A stretch of 64,000 bases of DNA from NCBI GenBank assembly GCA_947683425.1, contig CANTUQ010000109.1:1-64000 (forward strand), written 5' to 3'. This document shows, piece by piece, positions 22,624-32,674 of the stretch. The first letter of the stretch is position 1, and every line of letters starts with the position of its first letter. This DNA is from Excoecaria cochinchinensis. Its lineage: Eukaryota > Streptophyta > Magnoliopsida > Malpighiales > Euphorbiaceae. The position numbers were made by a program, and so were the translations under genes. The notes beneath the pieces were generated by a model, which ran no database searches, was not told where the DNA came from, and saw nothing but the letters and a program-made list of their open reading frames with translations.

Positions 22624-23485
22624 ACTATTGTATATATTTCAGGAAGTGATTCGTACACAACAGATTTTGTATATATTTATTTATTTATTTTAGTTAATGA
22701 ATTTGATGAAGTCAGGCAATGTATGATTTTATTTACTTTATTATATTTTGGAATTGTGTGGCTGAGCCAATGCCGTGTGATAGGATAGATATTATTTGTG
22801 TTGGCTATGAATTTCACAGATTTCAGAGTATTTAATTTTGCACAGTGATTATTGGATTCTTGCACAGGTTTTGAATTTTCTTCAATTTGCACAGGTGGCA
22901 TGCAGAAATTTTGTATGGTTGTTAACTTTGCACAGTAATTATTTTATGTTTGCCATTTTTGAGATGCTTGCAATTGATTTTAAATTGCAATGAGTTTTTG
23001 CACAGCATGGGGGAAAAGTTTTGAAAATTATCTCTGTGTACTTCATTTTCTTGCACTGAGGACAGTGCAACATTTTGAGTTTGGGGTGGAGTACCATTTC
23101 AATTTTTCAAACCAAAACCAGATTTGTTTTGTTTTATTGTCTTTTTAGTTTGTTGCGTTTGAGTAGTTGTTAGTTAGTTTGCTTTGTTTGTGGCGTGTTT
23201 GTGCCAAGTTTGTGTTGTTTGTGGTGTGTTTGTGCCAAGTTTGTGTCTAAATATTTTTATGGTTGTTTCTTTTTGATTTTCCTTCGATTTAAATTTTTAT
23301 TTTGTCCTAACAGTTCTCAATTGTGAATGATTTTGATCTCAGGTTTAGAAATTTGTGTTTCATTCAATATTAAGTTGAGTGAGAAATAGTCATGTTTATA
23401 TCTTTGTTTGTTAGATTGCATGTAAACCTTGATTATACTTTGCAATTTCTAAATTTTGAGCACTTTGGGCCTGTTTTCAAAAATT
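22624..23485 (+). other. Element B 3' non-coding region with TTGCACAG half-sites
   Basis: At about 22838..23005 the octamer T(T/C)TGCACAG, half of the LTR palindrome, occurs about five times. A polypurine-like GAGTTTGGGGTGGAG follows at about 23076..23090, resembling the true polypurine tract at 24816. No ORF of note. Confidence 0.7.
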
Positions 23486-24610
23486 GAGAAAAATCTAGTT
23501 GCAATTAGGGGATTAGATGAAAACTCACTAAGAGCACTAGAACCTTTCTGATTACCCATCGAAGCGACCTCAGATGAGACACAACTTAGAAAATGATTTA
23601 GGCAACCCTTCTTTGTATAGCTACTTTAAATGACTTTTCCTACCTTAATTTCATTGTCTCTTGTTAGCCCAGTTGAGCTTATTATTTTAGTATGCTAAAT
23701 GCGTGCTTATTTTATTGTTACACATATTAAAACTACTTTTAGCCTTAAATAATTTTTGCCTCCCTTAGAAGAGTGGCCACTCTAGTAAAGTTGGGTTTCT
23801 ATTTTGGGTAAAAAGGAGTTTAGATTTTGTCAATTCTTGGTGTAAATTTCTGTTTGAGAATTGATTGGTGTGTGTAATGGAGAGTTGAGCCCATTTAAAG
23901 AAATGAGTTTGGGGTTGATAAAGAGGAATGTGATTTAAGTGGTTTATTGGTCTTTCAAAAATTAGAACTCAAGTTTAGTTCTTGTTGGGATTTATAGACG
24001 AATTAAGTACTTTATTTATTGTTAATGGCTAGTTGGTTTTTATGCTTCTAAAAAAAAAAAATAAATAAATAAATAAATAAATAAAATAAAATAAAATAAA
24101 AATTTGAAAAAGAAGAAGCATTGTAAGTTTTTCCTAGCTGATTGGGCAAAATGTGAGTTTAGGGTACAAAATTTAGTGAGACTTGAACTAGTGCCTTGTG
24201 AAAATCGGTGTTGAATATTATGTGGCATTTGTTATTGTGAGTTGAGTTTGATGATGCTAAGGTGTCTTTTAGGCCAATTTTATTTGGATTATATGCAATT
24301 GAGTTGGGAATATTTATTAGTACAGTTGGGAGATTGTGTTTTGTTTAGGTAGTGGCTATTTTTCTCTAGTGACTTGATCTTTCTTTGTTAGCCAATTTAC
24401 CTAAGCCTAACATTACAACCAAAATGTAAGACCTCTTGATTCTTTGTTTTGTCTTGTTCTATTTAGTGGAGATGACCTTCTAGTAAGGTTTGGTACGTAA
24501 GAAGAGGCATATGGTGTTTCTTGAGCTTTGAGTGAAAAGCCATGAGTGCATTCATGCATTCGAGTTGATTCATTTTCCCAACATTGTATCTAGAAGTTTT
24601 GTTTTTAAAT
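23486..24610 (+). other. Conserved non-coding module shared with element C
   Basis: From CTAGTTGCAATTAG to past GAGTGCATTCATGCATTCGAG this region aligns in order with 53552..54500 of element C. Shared runs include AAAACTCACTAAGAGCACTA, AGCCTAACATTACAACC, and GGTTTGGTACGTAAGAAGAG. Stops in all frames argue against coding. The two elements differ in LTRs and primer sites. Confidence 0.85.
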
Positions 24611-24810
24611 GATAAAAATTTTGTTTTGGCCTGTTGCACACACACTCAGAAATTGTTTAGTATGTTCTTGTGTTTATCTGTTATTTAGTGAGCATTGGTA
24701 TTTGCAAACCTATTTTCTTGTTCCTTAATTGAGAATGACTCCTTATTTTCTTTTGTTGAGATTGAGATGATTGAGAATGTGGTTCATTCAGTTTACTCGA
24801 GGACGAGTAA

Positions 24811-24830
24811 AGGTTTGAGTTTGGGGTAGT
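24811..24830 (+). other. Element B polypurine tract
   Basis: AGGTTTGAGTTTGGGGTAGT directly precedes the TGATAAG of the 3' LTR. This is the usual plus-strand primer layout for Athila-like elements. Confidence 0.8.
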
Positions 24831-26785
24831 TGATAAGTTGCAATTATATTAATATTTTAGATTAATTATTGGCCTAATTATATGTTTTATTTATTTAATT
24901 TTAATAATAATTAATGAGTTTTTGCATTTTTATTAATTTATAGTATTTTTATAATTTTTAATAAGTTTGGAATGTTTTCAGGTGTTATATTATTAATCGG
25001 AGCTAAATTGGAGGTTGTTGGGTGAATTTAGAAGAATTAAGGCAAAAAGAGGCAGATTTACCTATTGCACAGCCGTGCTTTCGAATTGCACAGCTGTGCT
25101 TTCGGATTGCACAGCTATGCAGGCGCAAGGCACAGCTGTGTCACGCAAATGAAGGCGCGCGCACGGAGCTTGACGACGCAAATATCGCCTCTCTTCCTCG
25201 CAGAGCACAGCCGTGCTTCCTCGCAGAGCACAGCCGTGTAACGCATGAGGCGCGCGAGGATGAGGAACGACGCTCATTGCACAGCCGTGCTAATGAAATG
25301 CACAGCTGTGTCACGCTGTTTCCCACAACGATGCAACGACGCAAGAAACCCTAGCGCCCCCATTTAATTCCAGAACACAGCTGTGCTTATCAAAGCACAG
25401 CTGTGCTTTTCTTCAGTTAAATACAATATGACGCCGCATAGAGAGAAGGCAGTTTAGTTTTTAGTTTTAGTTCTAGTTTGTATTTTTCTCTCTTCTCCTT
25501 AGGGTAGACTTAGATTTATTTTCCATTAAATTCCAGCAATATTTTATTTAATTTCCATGTTTTAATTCTTCTTTTAAACTTTGTTTTAGCTTAGATTTCA
25601 TTTCAATTTGCACTTTGATTCCAATTTAATTTAGATTATTTTTATTTTAATTTTGTATTTTGGGATTTAAGGAAATTCAACGGTGGATGAACAAGAACTT
25701 CAAGATCCATTTTCTCTTTTCATCAAGGGTGTATTCTAAACTTAATTTTTCATATTTTATATTTATATTCTTGATGTTAAGGTAGTTGTTCATACTTGGG
25801 AGTTCTTGAATCATATGTGTATTCTGGAAATTTGGATTTAATAAATATTTTCATGTTTTCTTTTATTCCTCTTGTTATATATTGTTTTGCAATTATAATG
25901 ATGATTGGAGCTAAATCCGAAAATTATTGTTTGTGCAAATGCTCTGTTCTTTTAATATTGATATTTATCTTTCCAGCTTAATCCATGGATATGGTAGGTT
26001 GGTTTGTGGGTGTTAATGTTATTAGATTAAGAATTGTGAGGAATAAATAGGTTTTAGATAACTGAATCCGGGATGGTAGGTTGTCTTAGATCTAGGAATT
26101 GGTCATATTATACATATAGTTCAGTTTTATCTTCTCTGAAATTATCTGTTGTTGCTGAATTGAATGCAAGTTAAGGGGAGATCTACCAGGATAAACTTTG
26201 ATTGTAATCAGTTCATAAATACATACATATGCTCTGTTCTATTTTAATCAACTTCCATTGGTTTGATGAATCCGAATTGGTATTTAAATCTGTGAATGTT
26301 TATTTTAATAGGTTCAGAATGGTGGAAGATAAATGAGTTTGATATCTGAATCCGAACTGGTAGGATTGTCTGACTTAGAACTTACAAACATGTGATAATG
26401 CTAATATATGTGCTGAATCCGAAAGGTAGGTTCATTAATTAGAATAGCTGAATCCGAAAGGTAAGCTTGGGTTTAGATAGGTTATCCAGAATTTCATGTT
26501 ATATTATTTTACCAATTTTCAGTTACATATATGAGGATAGAATTTCCCAAGTATTTAATTTCATCTTTGAATAATTTTTTGATGAACAATTTTATTTTCA
26601 ATTGTTAATTTATTTTCTGGTTTAGTTTAATCTTCTCCACCAATCACACCGGGGACATCTCAAATTCACTCAACCATAGATATTTAACTGAACAACCCTT
26701 TTTCCCTTGGGTACGATAACTCGGGGTCCTAACTATACCCCACTTTATTACTTGTCGATTCGGTACACTTGCCGAGGACCCGTCA
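24831..26785 (+). repeat. Element B 3' LTR
   Basis: 1955 bp, the same length as the 5' LTR, with two substitutions seen. It is followed by the CCTTA duplication at 26786..26790. The palindrome cluster is at 25067..25406. Confidence 0.95.
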
Positions 26786-26790
26786 CCTTA

Positions 26791-27480
26791 CCCTCACATT
26801 CATCGGACCACATATGTCAGAATGAACTAATTGCAATGGAATTATGACTCTAGTTCCTTTTTCGAATGGTTTTCTAACCGGTTTTCTAACCGCCTTTTAA
26901 GCAGTGCTCACACGTAAGTAATTCAATCTTATTTAAATCACCAAGTAAATCTATTTTGGCTAACTGATTCATTCGATCTTGCCCTATGTATTTTAATCTA
27001 GCATGCCATAATTTCACATGATTCTCATAACTATGTGAAGTAGAAGATATAAAGGAAAAACTAGCTTTATTCATAAAGTTAAGATCAATATCCAAAACTA
27101 TCAAATTGTTCGAAATGAAACCATAACCATAAAAAACACCATCCAAACATAAGCTTACACTATCATCCTTAAAATGTAAAATCAAAACTAAGATTCATTA
27201 AAACAAGAATAGAAACTAAATTTCTTCGAATGTGTCGGGCGTAAAGCACATTATGTAGGAGTAGGGTTTGGCCTTTATACAACACTACATGTGCCAATCC
27301 CTTGTCCTGCCACTCTAGCGTCATTTCCTACATAAATCCATTTTGCTCCTTGGGTATTCGCCGGAATTCAATAAAGGCATCTCGATCCTTTGTTACGTGG
27401 TCCGTTGCTCATGAATCTACCACCCATAAAAGATAAAATTCAGTTAAAAACACAAAACTAGATACACAAATTTCACTCAC
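26791..27480 (-). pseudogene. Element A protease, pre-integrase and integrase N-terminus
   Basis: On the minus strand from about 27480 a decayed aspartic protease reads WVVDS followed by a stop, then ATDHVTKDRDAF, the Copia D-S-G-type site with its glycine codon lost. The GAG-pre-integrase block at 26886..27185 contains LWHARLKYIGQDRMNQLA and CEHCLKGG, the HH-CC zinc-binding residues. The integrase core begins at LVHSDICGPMN (about 26810) and is then cut by element B. The coding sense continues at 15882. Confidence 0.88.
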
Positions 27481-27489
27481 TTTTGAGTT

Positions 27490-28343
27490 AAAATAGTGTA
27501 CATGTTTAGGCACAGTGCAGTCTTTTGCATAGTAACCTTTCTGTTGGCAATTAAAACATTTCACTCTTAAAACGTTCACTTTCTTCTTGCCTTTGGACCT
27601 CTTAAAATTTTGTTTTTCTTTGGCCTCTTAATTTTCTTGGCTTGTTCCTTACCTCGACCTTTGAAGCTTTTTCTCTTGTTCTGGTTTGAACTCATTCCAT
27701 CAGAATGGGACTGTGCCACATGCACTTCGGTATTGACCTTGATCGATGCCAGTTTATCTTCTTCAAGCTCCAGGTGATGAGTGACATCCTTAAATGTCTT
27801 AATATTGTCCATGTGAGTTAGCTGCATCTTTATATGCTCCCAATTCTTTGGTAAGGAATGGATGACAACTTGGACCTGCTGCTTGTTGGTCAACTTATGA
27901 CCAAATTCACTAAGCTCACTTATCATATTCTCCATCTCTCTAAGATGTTTTTGCATAGGGTGATCAAACTTTTTCTGATAGGTATCAAATTTGATCGTCA
28001 GCGATCGGAGTTTAGTCAGAGTCACACCTCCGAATTTCTCCAGCAACACAATCCACATATCCATTGCATTCTGATATTTGCGAAATTACTTAGTGAGATC
28101 ATCTTCCATCACACTCAGGAAGATGGAATTCTTCTTCTTCTATACCACATAGGCATCTTGATCCAGCCTATATTGGGCCATATTGCCATCCTCAGGTTTA
28201 GCCATAACCGAACTTAAGGTTTTGAGGGCCTCTTGCTCCTTAAGCACAAACTGAATTTTCATACTCCAGATTTTATAATTTTTGCCATTCAATTTCAAGT
28301 CCTTATTCAGTTCGGCAATAATTGATTTGGAAGCAGTAGCCAT
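27490..28343 (-). pseudogene. Element A gag
   Basis: Starts MATASKSIIAELNKDLKLNG at 28343, a typical Copia Gag N-terminus (UBN2-type capsid domain), and continues through ELSEFGHKLTNKQQ and SLPKNWEHIKMQL to a basic tail. The zinc knuckle near 27545 reads CFNCQQKGYYAKDC, with the essential histidine replaced by tyrosine. Stops near 28138 and 28090 and a shift near 27575 break the frame. It is non-functional. Confidence 0.9.
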
Positions 28344-28876
28344 CTGGATACTCAGATCTCTAATGGAATAAAAAATTGCACGAAATTAAAGGAGATTAGG
28401 CAATACATGCTATTTATTATGCATCTGAACTAAAAACTTAGTAAATTTTTCAATTAGGCTTTAATTTGAAAAGTTTACTAATAGTATCCAATTACCCTTT
28501 AAGTCCTAATGTCCATCCTTACAAGTTAAAATTTCATGCATACTAAATCTGAATTATTGGATTATTAAGTTCTTGAACTTAAGAGGAAAATCATATTGGT
28601 TTAAATTTATTAAGTCTCTACTTAATAAACATGCAATCATTTTACTCATAAAATATTGCAAGGTAATTAACAGTTAAATAAATACTTTTATTATAAAATT
28701 AAAAGCCATCATAATAAATAAACGTATTCATTCAACCAATATTTAAAATTCAATAATTCATAATATGACACTCATGTCAAAAAGTAATAAGAAACATAAG
28801 TCTTATTAAAATGAAAAATAAATGCTGACTTTATAAACCTTTGACACACATGTCAACTAGATAATAAGTGAAGATT

Positions 28877-29179
28877 TCACAAAATCTTCATATGGACTGG
28901 GGTAGACATAACAACCCTCCTGAACAATGGCGAAGGTATACCTCTAGACCACTCATGAAGCCATGGATGATTCACATTACATCTACTTCTTAAGGTCATC
29001 ACAGATTTAATGAACACCCCTCTTTTAGCAGCCTTCAACATAAAGTGGATAATTGCCTGTTGATAAGATCCAACTCTTGAGTCCCACATATGTATCATCA
29101 AGTTCCTTAGAACCGGATGGTGCTCAAGAGAGTCGATCATCACCTTAATTATCTCAGTATAATCTCTTCCTCTACCCAA
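28877..29179 (-). CDS. Unidentified 100 aa ORF in the leader of element A
   Basis: Begins MGRGRDYTEIIKVMIDSLEH and ends STPVHMKIL. The composition is protein-like, with mixed helical segments and a conserved-looking NHPWLHEW. I recognise no domain. It lies between the 5' LTR and gag, where Copia elements normally have no gene. It may be a captured fragment, an element-specific accessory ORF, or chance. The preceding minus-strand sequence (29180..29370) seems to continue coding-like text in other frames, so it may be a broken longer gene. Confidence 0.35.
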   Translation of the reverse strand: MGRGRDYTEIIKVMIDSLEHHPVLRNLMIHMWDSRVGSYQQAIIHFMLKAAKRGVFIKSVMTLRSRCNVNHPWLHEWSRGIPSPLFRRVVMSTPVHMKIL

Positions 29180-29722
29180 ACCACCTAACCAGATGCACTC
29201 TTACATCTGTTCATGCATAAACACGATGTGATGCACTATTGCATCTAGATCATCAGCTCAGATATCCTTGCACATCCTGATATTTCGGACTTCATACACT
29301 TTTGCATTCATCCGAGCAATACCCTGAGAAGTACGAGGAACCATAGGAGTCCTTACCATCACCATCTCTGTAACACATCACATAAGCAAAATGTAGTTAA
29401 TGCACTAATGTATAAACTCATATGATTGAAACGCATTTCAATCAATAATAAGGACAGATCCAAAAAAATTTTCTTTCCGAAAAATATTTTTCAAAATTAT
29501 TTAACGGCAAAAAACACATTTTTCACAATTTTATAATATTTTTAATAATTTAAAAATAATAATTTATTTTCTGGTCATAAAAAACTTTTAGAAAAATAAC
29601 CAAAAAATCAAAAATATTTTGAAAAAATATTCTGCAAAAAATCGGAGTTGATTAGGTGGTCAGAGAATGGCGCACGCGCTCAAGCACACGCCAGAGGGAG
29701 GCTTGACGCGCCTACGCGCCAT

Positions 29723-29958
29723 CACGTGCAACACACGCGCCTCCCACTTGTCCAACCACGTGTCATAACCACAATGTGACATGTCTCAGAATATAATTGG
29801 TCCACCTGTCGCCAACGTGGCAACCGTAGACATGTCATCGCCACGTGGCCTGATACATGTCGGACACGTGGTAACAACCTATTGGGCCACGTGGTAGTAG
29901 TGACATGTCATTGTGCTGACATGGCCCGACATATGGCATGAGCTTTTTCGTCCACGTG
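29723..29958. promoter_or_regulatory. Cluster of six CACGTG G-boxes
   Basis: CACGTG occurs at 29723, 29757, 29842, 29865, 29888 and 29953, most as (C/A)CACGTG(G/T). Many near variants (ACATGTC, CCACCTGTC, CCATGTGTC) fill the 236 bp and its flanks. G-boxes are bound by plant bZIP and bHLH factors. They lie about 500-750 bp inside the 5' LTR of element A. Confidence 0.8.
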
Positions 29959-30454
29959 TCACCCCCTAATTGGTCCACCTGGCACCTTGTGGGCATGTCG
30001 CTGCCATGTGTCATGATTTGGGTCTGCCACATGGCGAAATTCGGGGGCCATGTGTCCATAGTGATGCATCATTGTGGACCCGGGTTTGCATGCGTGTGAG
30101 CCACCACCCACGCGTATGCGCCTAACATCTGGTGGTGCATGTAAACCACGCGCTGTCTTCCCGACGGATTCAGTGCTCCGGATTTTTACCGGTGGGGGAT
30201 TTTCAGGGTTTGTGATTTCAATGGTATGGTCAAATTTTATAAATCCTAATTTCTAGTATAGCGTTTCGAACACCCATGTTCGTCCCCTCGAATTACGGTG
30301 TGCACATACACGATTTTGAACCCGAAAAATATACACAAATAGATATTTAAACACAAAAATAAATATATTGTGTTTATACATCCTAGATCTATCAATTTTA
30401 CATATAAAATTTTAGATCCAATTTTAGCCACATGCCAGGATGCCAAAAAAGTTG

Positions 30455-30466
30455 GTTCTGATACCA
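30455..30466 (-). other. Element A primer binding site
   Basis: TGGTATCAGAAC on the minus strand, one base from the 5' LTR. It matches the initiator tRNA-Met complement TGGTATCAGAGC with one mismatch, the Copia norm. Confidence 0.85.
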
Positions 30467-30467
30467 A

Positions 30468-31013
30468 TGAAGGGAAAATAACATGTCGTATGCATATATA
30501 GAGGTAAAATAATCGGGTAATATGCTACCTACCTCTTGTAGCGTAGATACTTTGGCGAAAGTGTTAACAAGGATCCCTTCTGGCATCACTGGTCCGGATG
30601 ATATCCACGAACATAATAACGGCAACTAAACCATAGTCTAAAAGCTCAGTAGAGTAAAAAACAAGTGAGAGAAAAAATCGACAGAGTTTCAGTATTGGGA
30701 ATTTTCCTTACCTTCCTTTTTCAGAAACTTCCAGCCTATTTATAGAGTCACATTCTCCATAATAGGTAAATCCAACATTGTGGAATTAAATTCCCAATAT
30801 GGAAGTTACAAAAATTAATATGGCAGTTACACAATTAATGGGAAGTTACGCTCATAAATATAGTAACTTCCCTTTTCAAATTCCTCCTAATTAAGGGAAG
30901 AATCCCTTAATTAAAAGACCTAATATAGAGCTATTTTCATATCTGTGTAATTTTCATACTGATATAGATTCAGGTTCATATCTAGAGTTATGAGTGTATT
31001 CAGACTCAATCGG
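30468..31013 (-). repeat. Element A 5' LTR
   Basis: 546 bp, the same length as 10261..10806 but visibly diverged. The minus-strand TATA box CTATAAATAG is at 30736..30745. It is followed on the plus strand by AAAGT (31014..31018). Confidence 0.9.
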
Positions 31014-31018
31014 AAAGT

Positions 31019-31250
31019 CTGCTTGTTTTGGTTCTTATTAAAAAAATAGTGAATACCACCAACCCTTATATAGTATATGAATTTGGTAAGATTTTAAAAA
31101 AAATTCTTTATTGGTCAAACTATTAATAAAATAAAAATTTTTAAAAAAATATGTATCCACAATTTTTGCTCTAGAGTTAGGCCCCACGTGTACCTAAAAA
31201 CCCATTTTTTTCTATATAATAGCTTGACACAGACAAATACAACAGGGTAA
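31019..31250. other. AT-rich spacer
   Basis: No feature supported. Confidence 0.6.
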
Positions 31251-31736
31251 AAAGACCCACTGTAGAAATTGGGTCCTGAGATAACCCAGATCAGAGGTTA
31301 CTTCGGATGATTTCCCTTCAACCAGATAGTGTATGATGCGGGGACATGAGTTAGAATCCTGGGCGTATGCTCATTGACCGGGGGGCAAAGATGCACACCT
31401 GACAGTTCTCTCTAAAAGGTTTACAGGTCAGAGTCCCTAAATCAAGATGACATTTCTAGATCCTCAGGGGGGCATCATATAATGCGAGCAGCCAAGCCAT
31501 ATCCTCAACGGATCCCTTAACCACCCAAGACATGGTCTATCCATTTTTGTATAAAAATCTTTGACAAACATCTACGTATGACCTTTTATATATGCATGCA
31601 CAATTTATTGTATATGTTCCTGTGCACACAGCTTTGTAGGAAAAGTCCAAATAAAGGCCGTACGCGCAAAAGCTAGTCAAGGACAGTTTCAACTCAACAT
31701 TAACATTCACCTAAGCAAGGCGATCAAGTCAAGATC

Positions 31737-32040
31737 AAGTCCTCTTTAGAGGCAAATTTCCAAGTCCTCTTAAGAGACAAATTTTCAAGTTCTCTGAGGA
31801 GGCAAATTCTCAAAGTCCTCTTAAGAGGCAGATATCAAAGTTCTCTTAAGAGGCAGATATCAAAGTCCTCTGAGGAGGCAGATCTCAAAGTCCTCTGAGG
31901 AGGCAAATTCCCAAGTCCTCTGAGGAGGCAAATTCCCAAGTCCTCTGATGAGGCAAATTTCCAAGTCCTCCGAGGAGGCAAATTTCAAAGTCCTCCGAAG
32001 AGGCTAATTTTCAGGTCCTCCAAGGAGGCAAATTTTCAAT
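31737..32040. repeat. Tandem array, ~25 bp unit with CCTC..GAGG palindrome
   Basis: About 12 units of the type CAAGTCCTCTGAGGAGGCAA. Variants CCTCTTAAGAGG, CCTCTTTAGAGG and CCTCCAAGGAGG change both arms together. Confidence 0.95.
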
Positions 32041-32545
32041 GTTCCCTGAGGAGGACATTTTTCGCATTTTGTAGTCTAATTAATAGCTCGGTGCAGTCCT
32101 CTGAGGAGGACATTTCTCGCATTTTATAGTCTATTTAACGGCTCGGTGCAGTCCTCTGAGAAGGACATTTCCTGCATTTTGTAGTTTATTTAAAGGTTTG
32201 GTGCAGTCCTCTGAGGAAGACAGGTAATCCTCTGAGGAGGACATTTTTCGTACTTTGTAGTCTTATCAGCGACTCGGTGCAGTCATCTGAGGAGGACATT
32301 TCTCGCATTTTGCGAGTCTAGAGCAGACTCGATGCATCACCATATAAGGATAGCTCCTACACTTTATAGTCTTGTCATCGACTCGGTGCAGTCCTCTGAG
32401 GGGGACATTTCTCGTGTTTTGTAGTTTTGTCAGTGACTCGGTGCAAACCAGGAGGATGACAATCGCTTTGTAGCCTATTTAACGGCTCAATGATATTCAA
32501 GAATGATCGCACTTCGTAGTCTTGTCAGCTACTCGGTGCAATCCG
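32041..32545. repeat. Second tandem array, ~60-70 bp unit
   Basis: About eight units combining GCAGTCCTCTGAGGAGGACA with CGCATTTTGTAGTCT and ACGGCTCGGT. It is a higher-order version that includes the same palindromic core. Confidence 0.9.
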
Positions 32546-32674
32546 GAAGGACAACATCCACGATTCAAATCACAACACTGTTCTCCAGGGAGCAACCGGT
32601 TCTTCAGGAGGCAGCCTCAGGTACGCATCTTTTTCTTTCCCTTTTTTGATTTTTGGCTCACCTACGCACGCATG

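Larger units (their letters stand above)
15883..26785 (+). mobile_element. Element B: young, pol-less LTR retrotransposon with two intact ORFs
   Basis: Two LTRs of exactly 1955 bp (15883..17837 and 24831..26785) start TGATAAGTTGC and end GGACCCGTCA. A perfect CCTTA duplication flanks them. I see two differences between the LTRs (16112 G versus 25060 A; 16707 A versus 25655 G), so insertion was recent. A primer site matching tRNA-Asp with one mismatch (17844..17861) and a polypurine tract (about 24811..24830) are present. The 6993 bp interior contains ORF1 (17974..18780) and ORF2 (21094..22623) but no protease, RT, RNase H or integrase. The primer site and polypurine tract point to the Athila branch of Ty3/Gypsy. 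It must borrow enzymes from an autonomous partner. Confidence 0.95.
28344..30454 (-). other. Element A long leader between 5' LTR and gag
   Basis: 2.1 kb, unusually long for Copia. Apart from the G-box cluster and the 100 aa frame listed separately, it is AT-rich at 28385..28860 and 29400..29640. Confidence 0.7.
10261..31013 (-). mobile_element. Element A: decayed Ty1/Copia retrotransposon with nested insertions
   Basis: Two 546 bp LTRs (10261..10806 and 30468..31013) bracket gag and pol remnants on the minus strand. AAAGT precedes the left LTR (10256..10260) and follows the right one (31014..31018) as the target duplication. A primer site (TGGTATCAGAAC, minus strand, 30455..30466) lies one base inside the right LTR, and a polypurine tract (plus TCTCCCACTCGCAC) adjoins the left LTR. 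Domain order is gag, protease, integrase, RT, RNase H, which is Copia. Removing the two nested insertions leaves about 8.4 kb. The LTRs differ at many sites and the genes carry stops, so it is old and dead. Confidence 0.93.
31251..32674 (+). mobile_element. 3' internal fragment of a Tat/Ogre-like element related to C
   Basis: It contains two tandem arrays with the same CCTC..GAGG core as the array of element C. It ends in sequence like that before the C 3' LTR (TCAGGTACGCATC...TTGGCTCACCTACG versus CACAGGTATGTAATC...TTGCCTCACCTAGG). TGTAGAAATTGGGTCCTGAG at about 31264 resembles the start of the C LTR. No genes remain. It is cut on the right by the D1 LTR. Confidence 0.6.
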
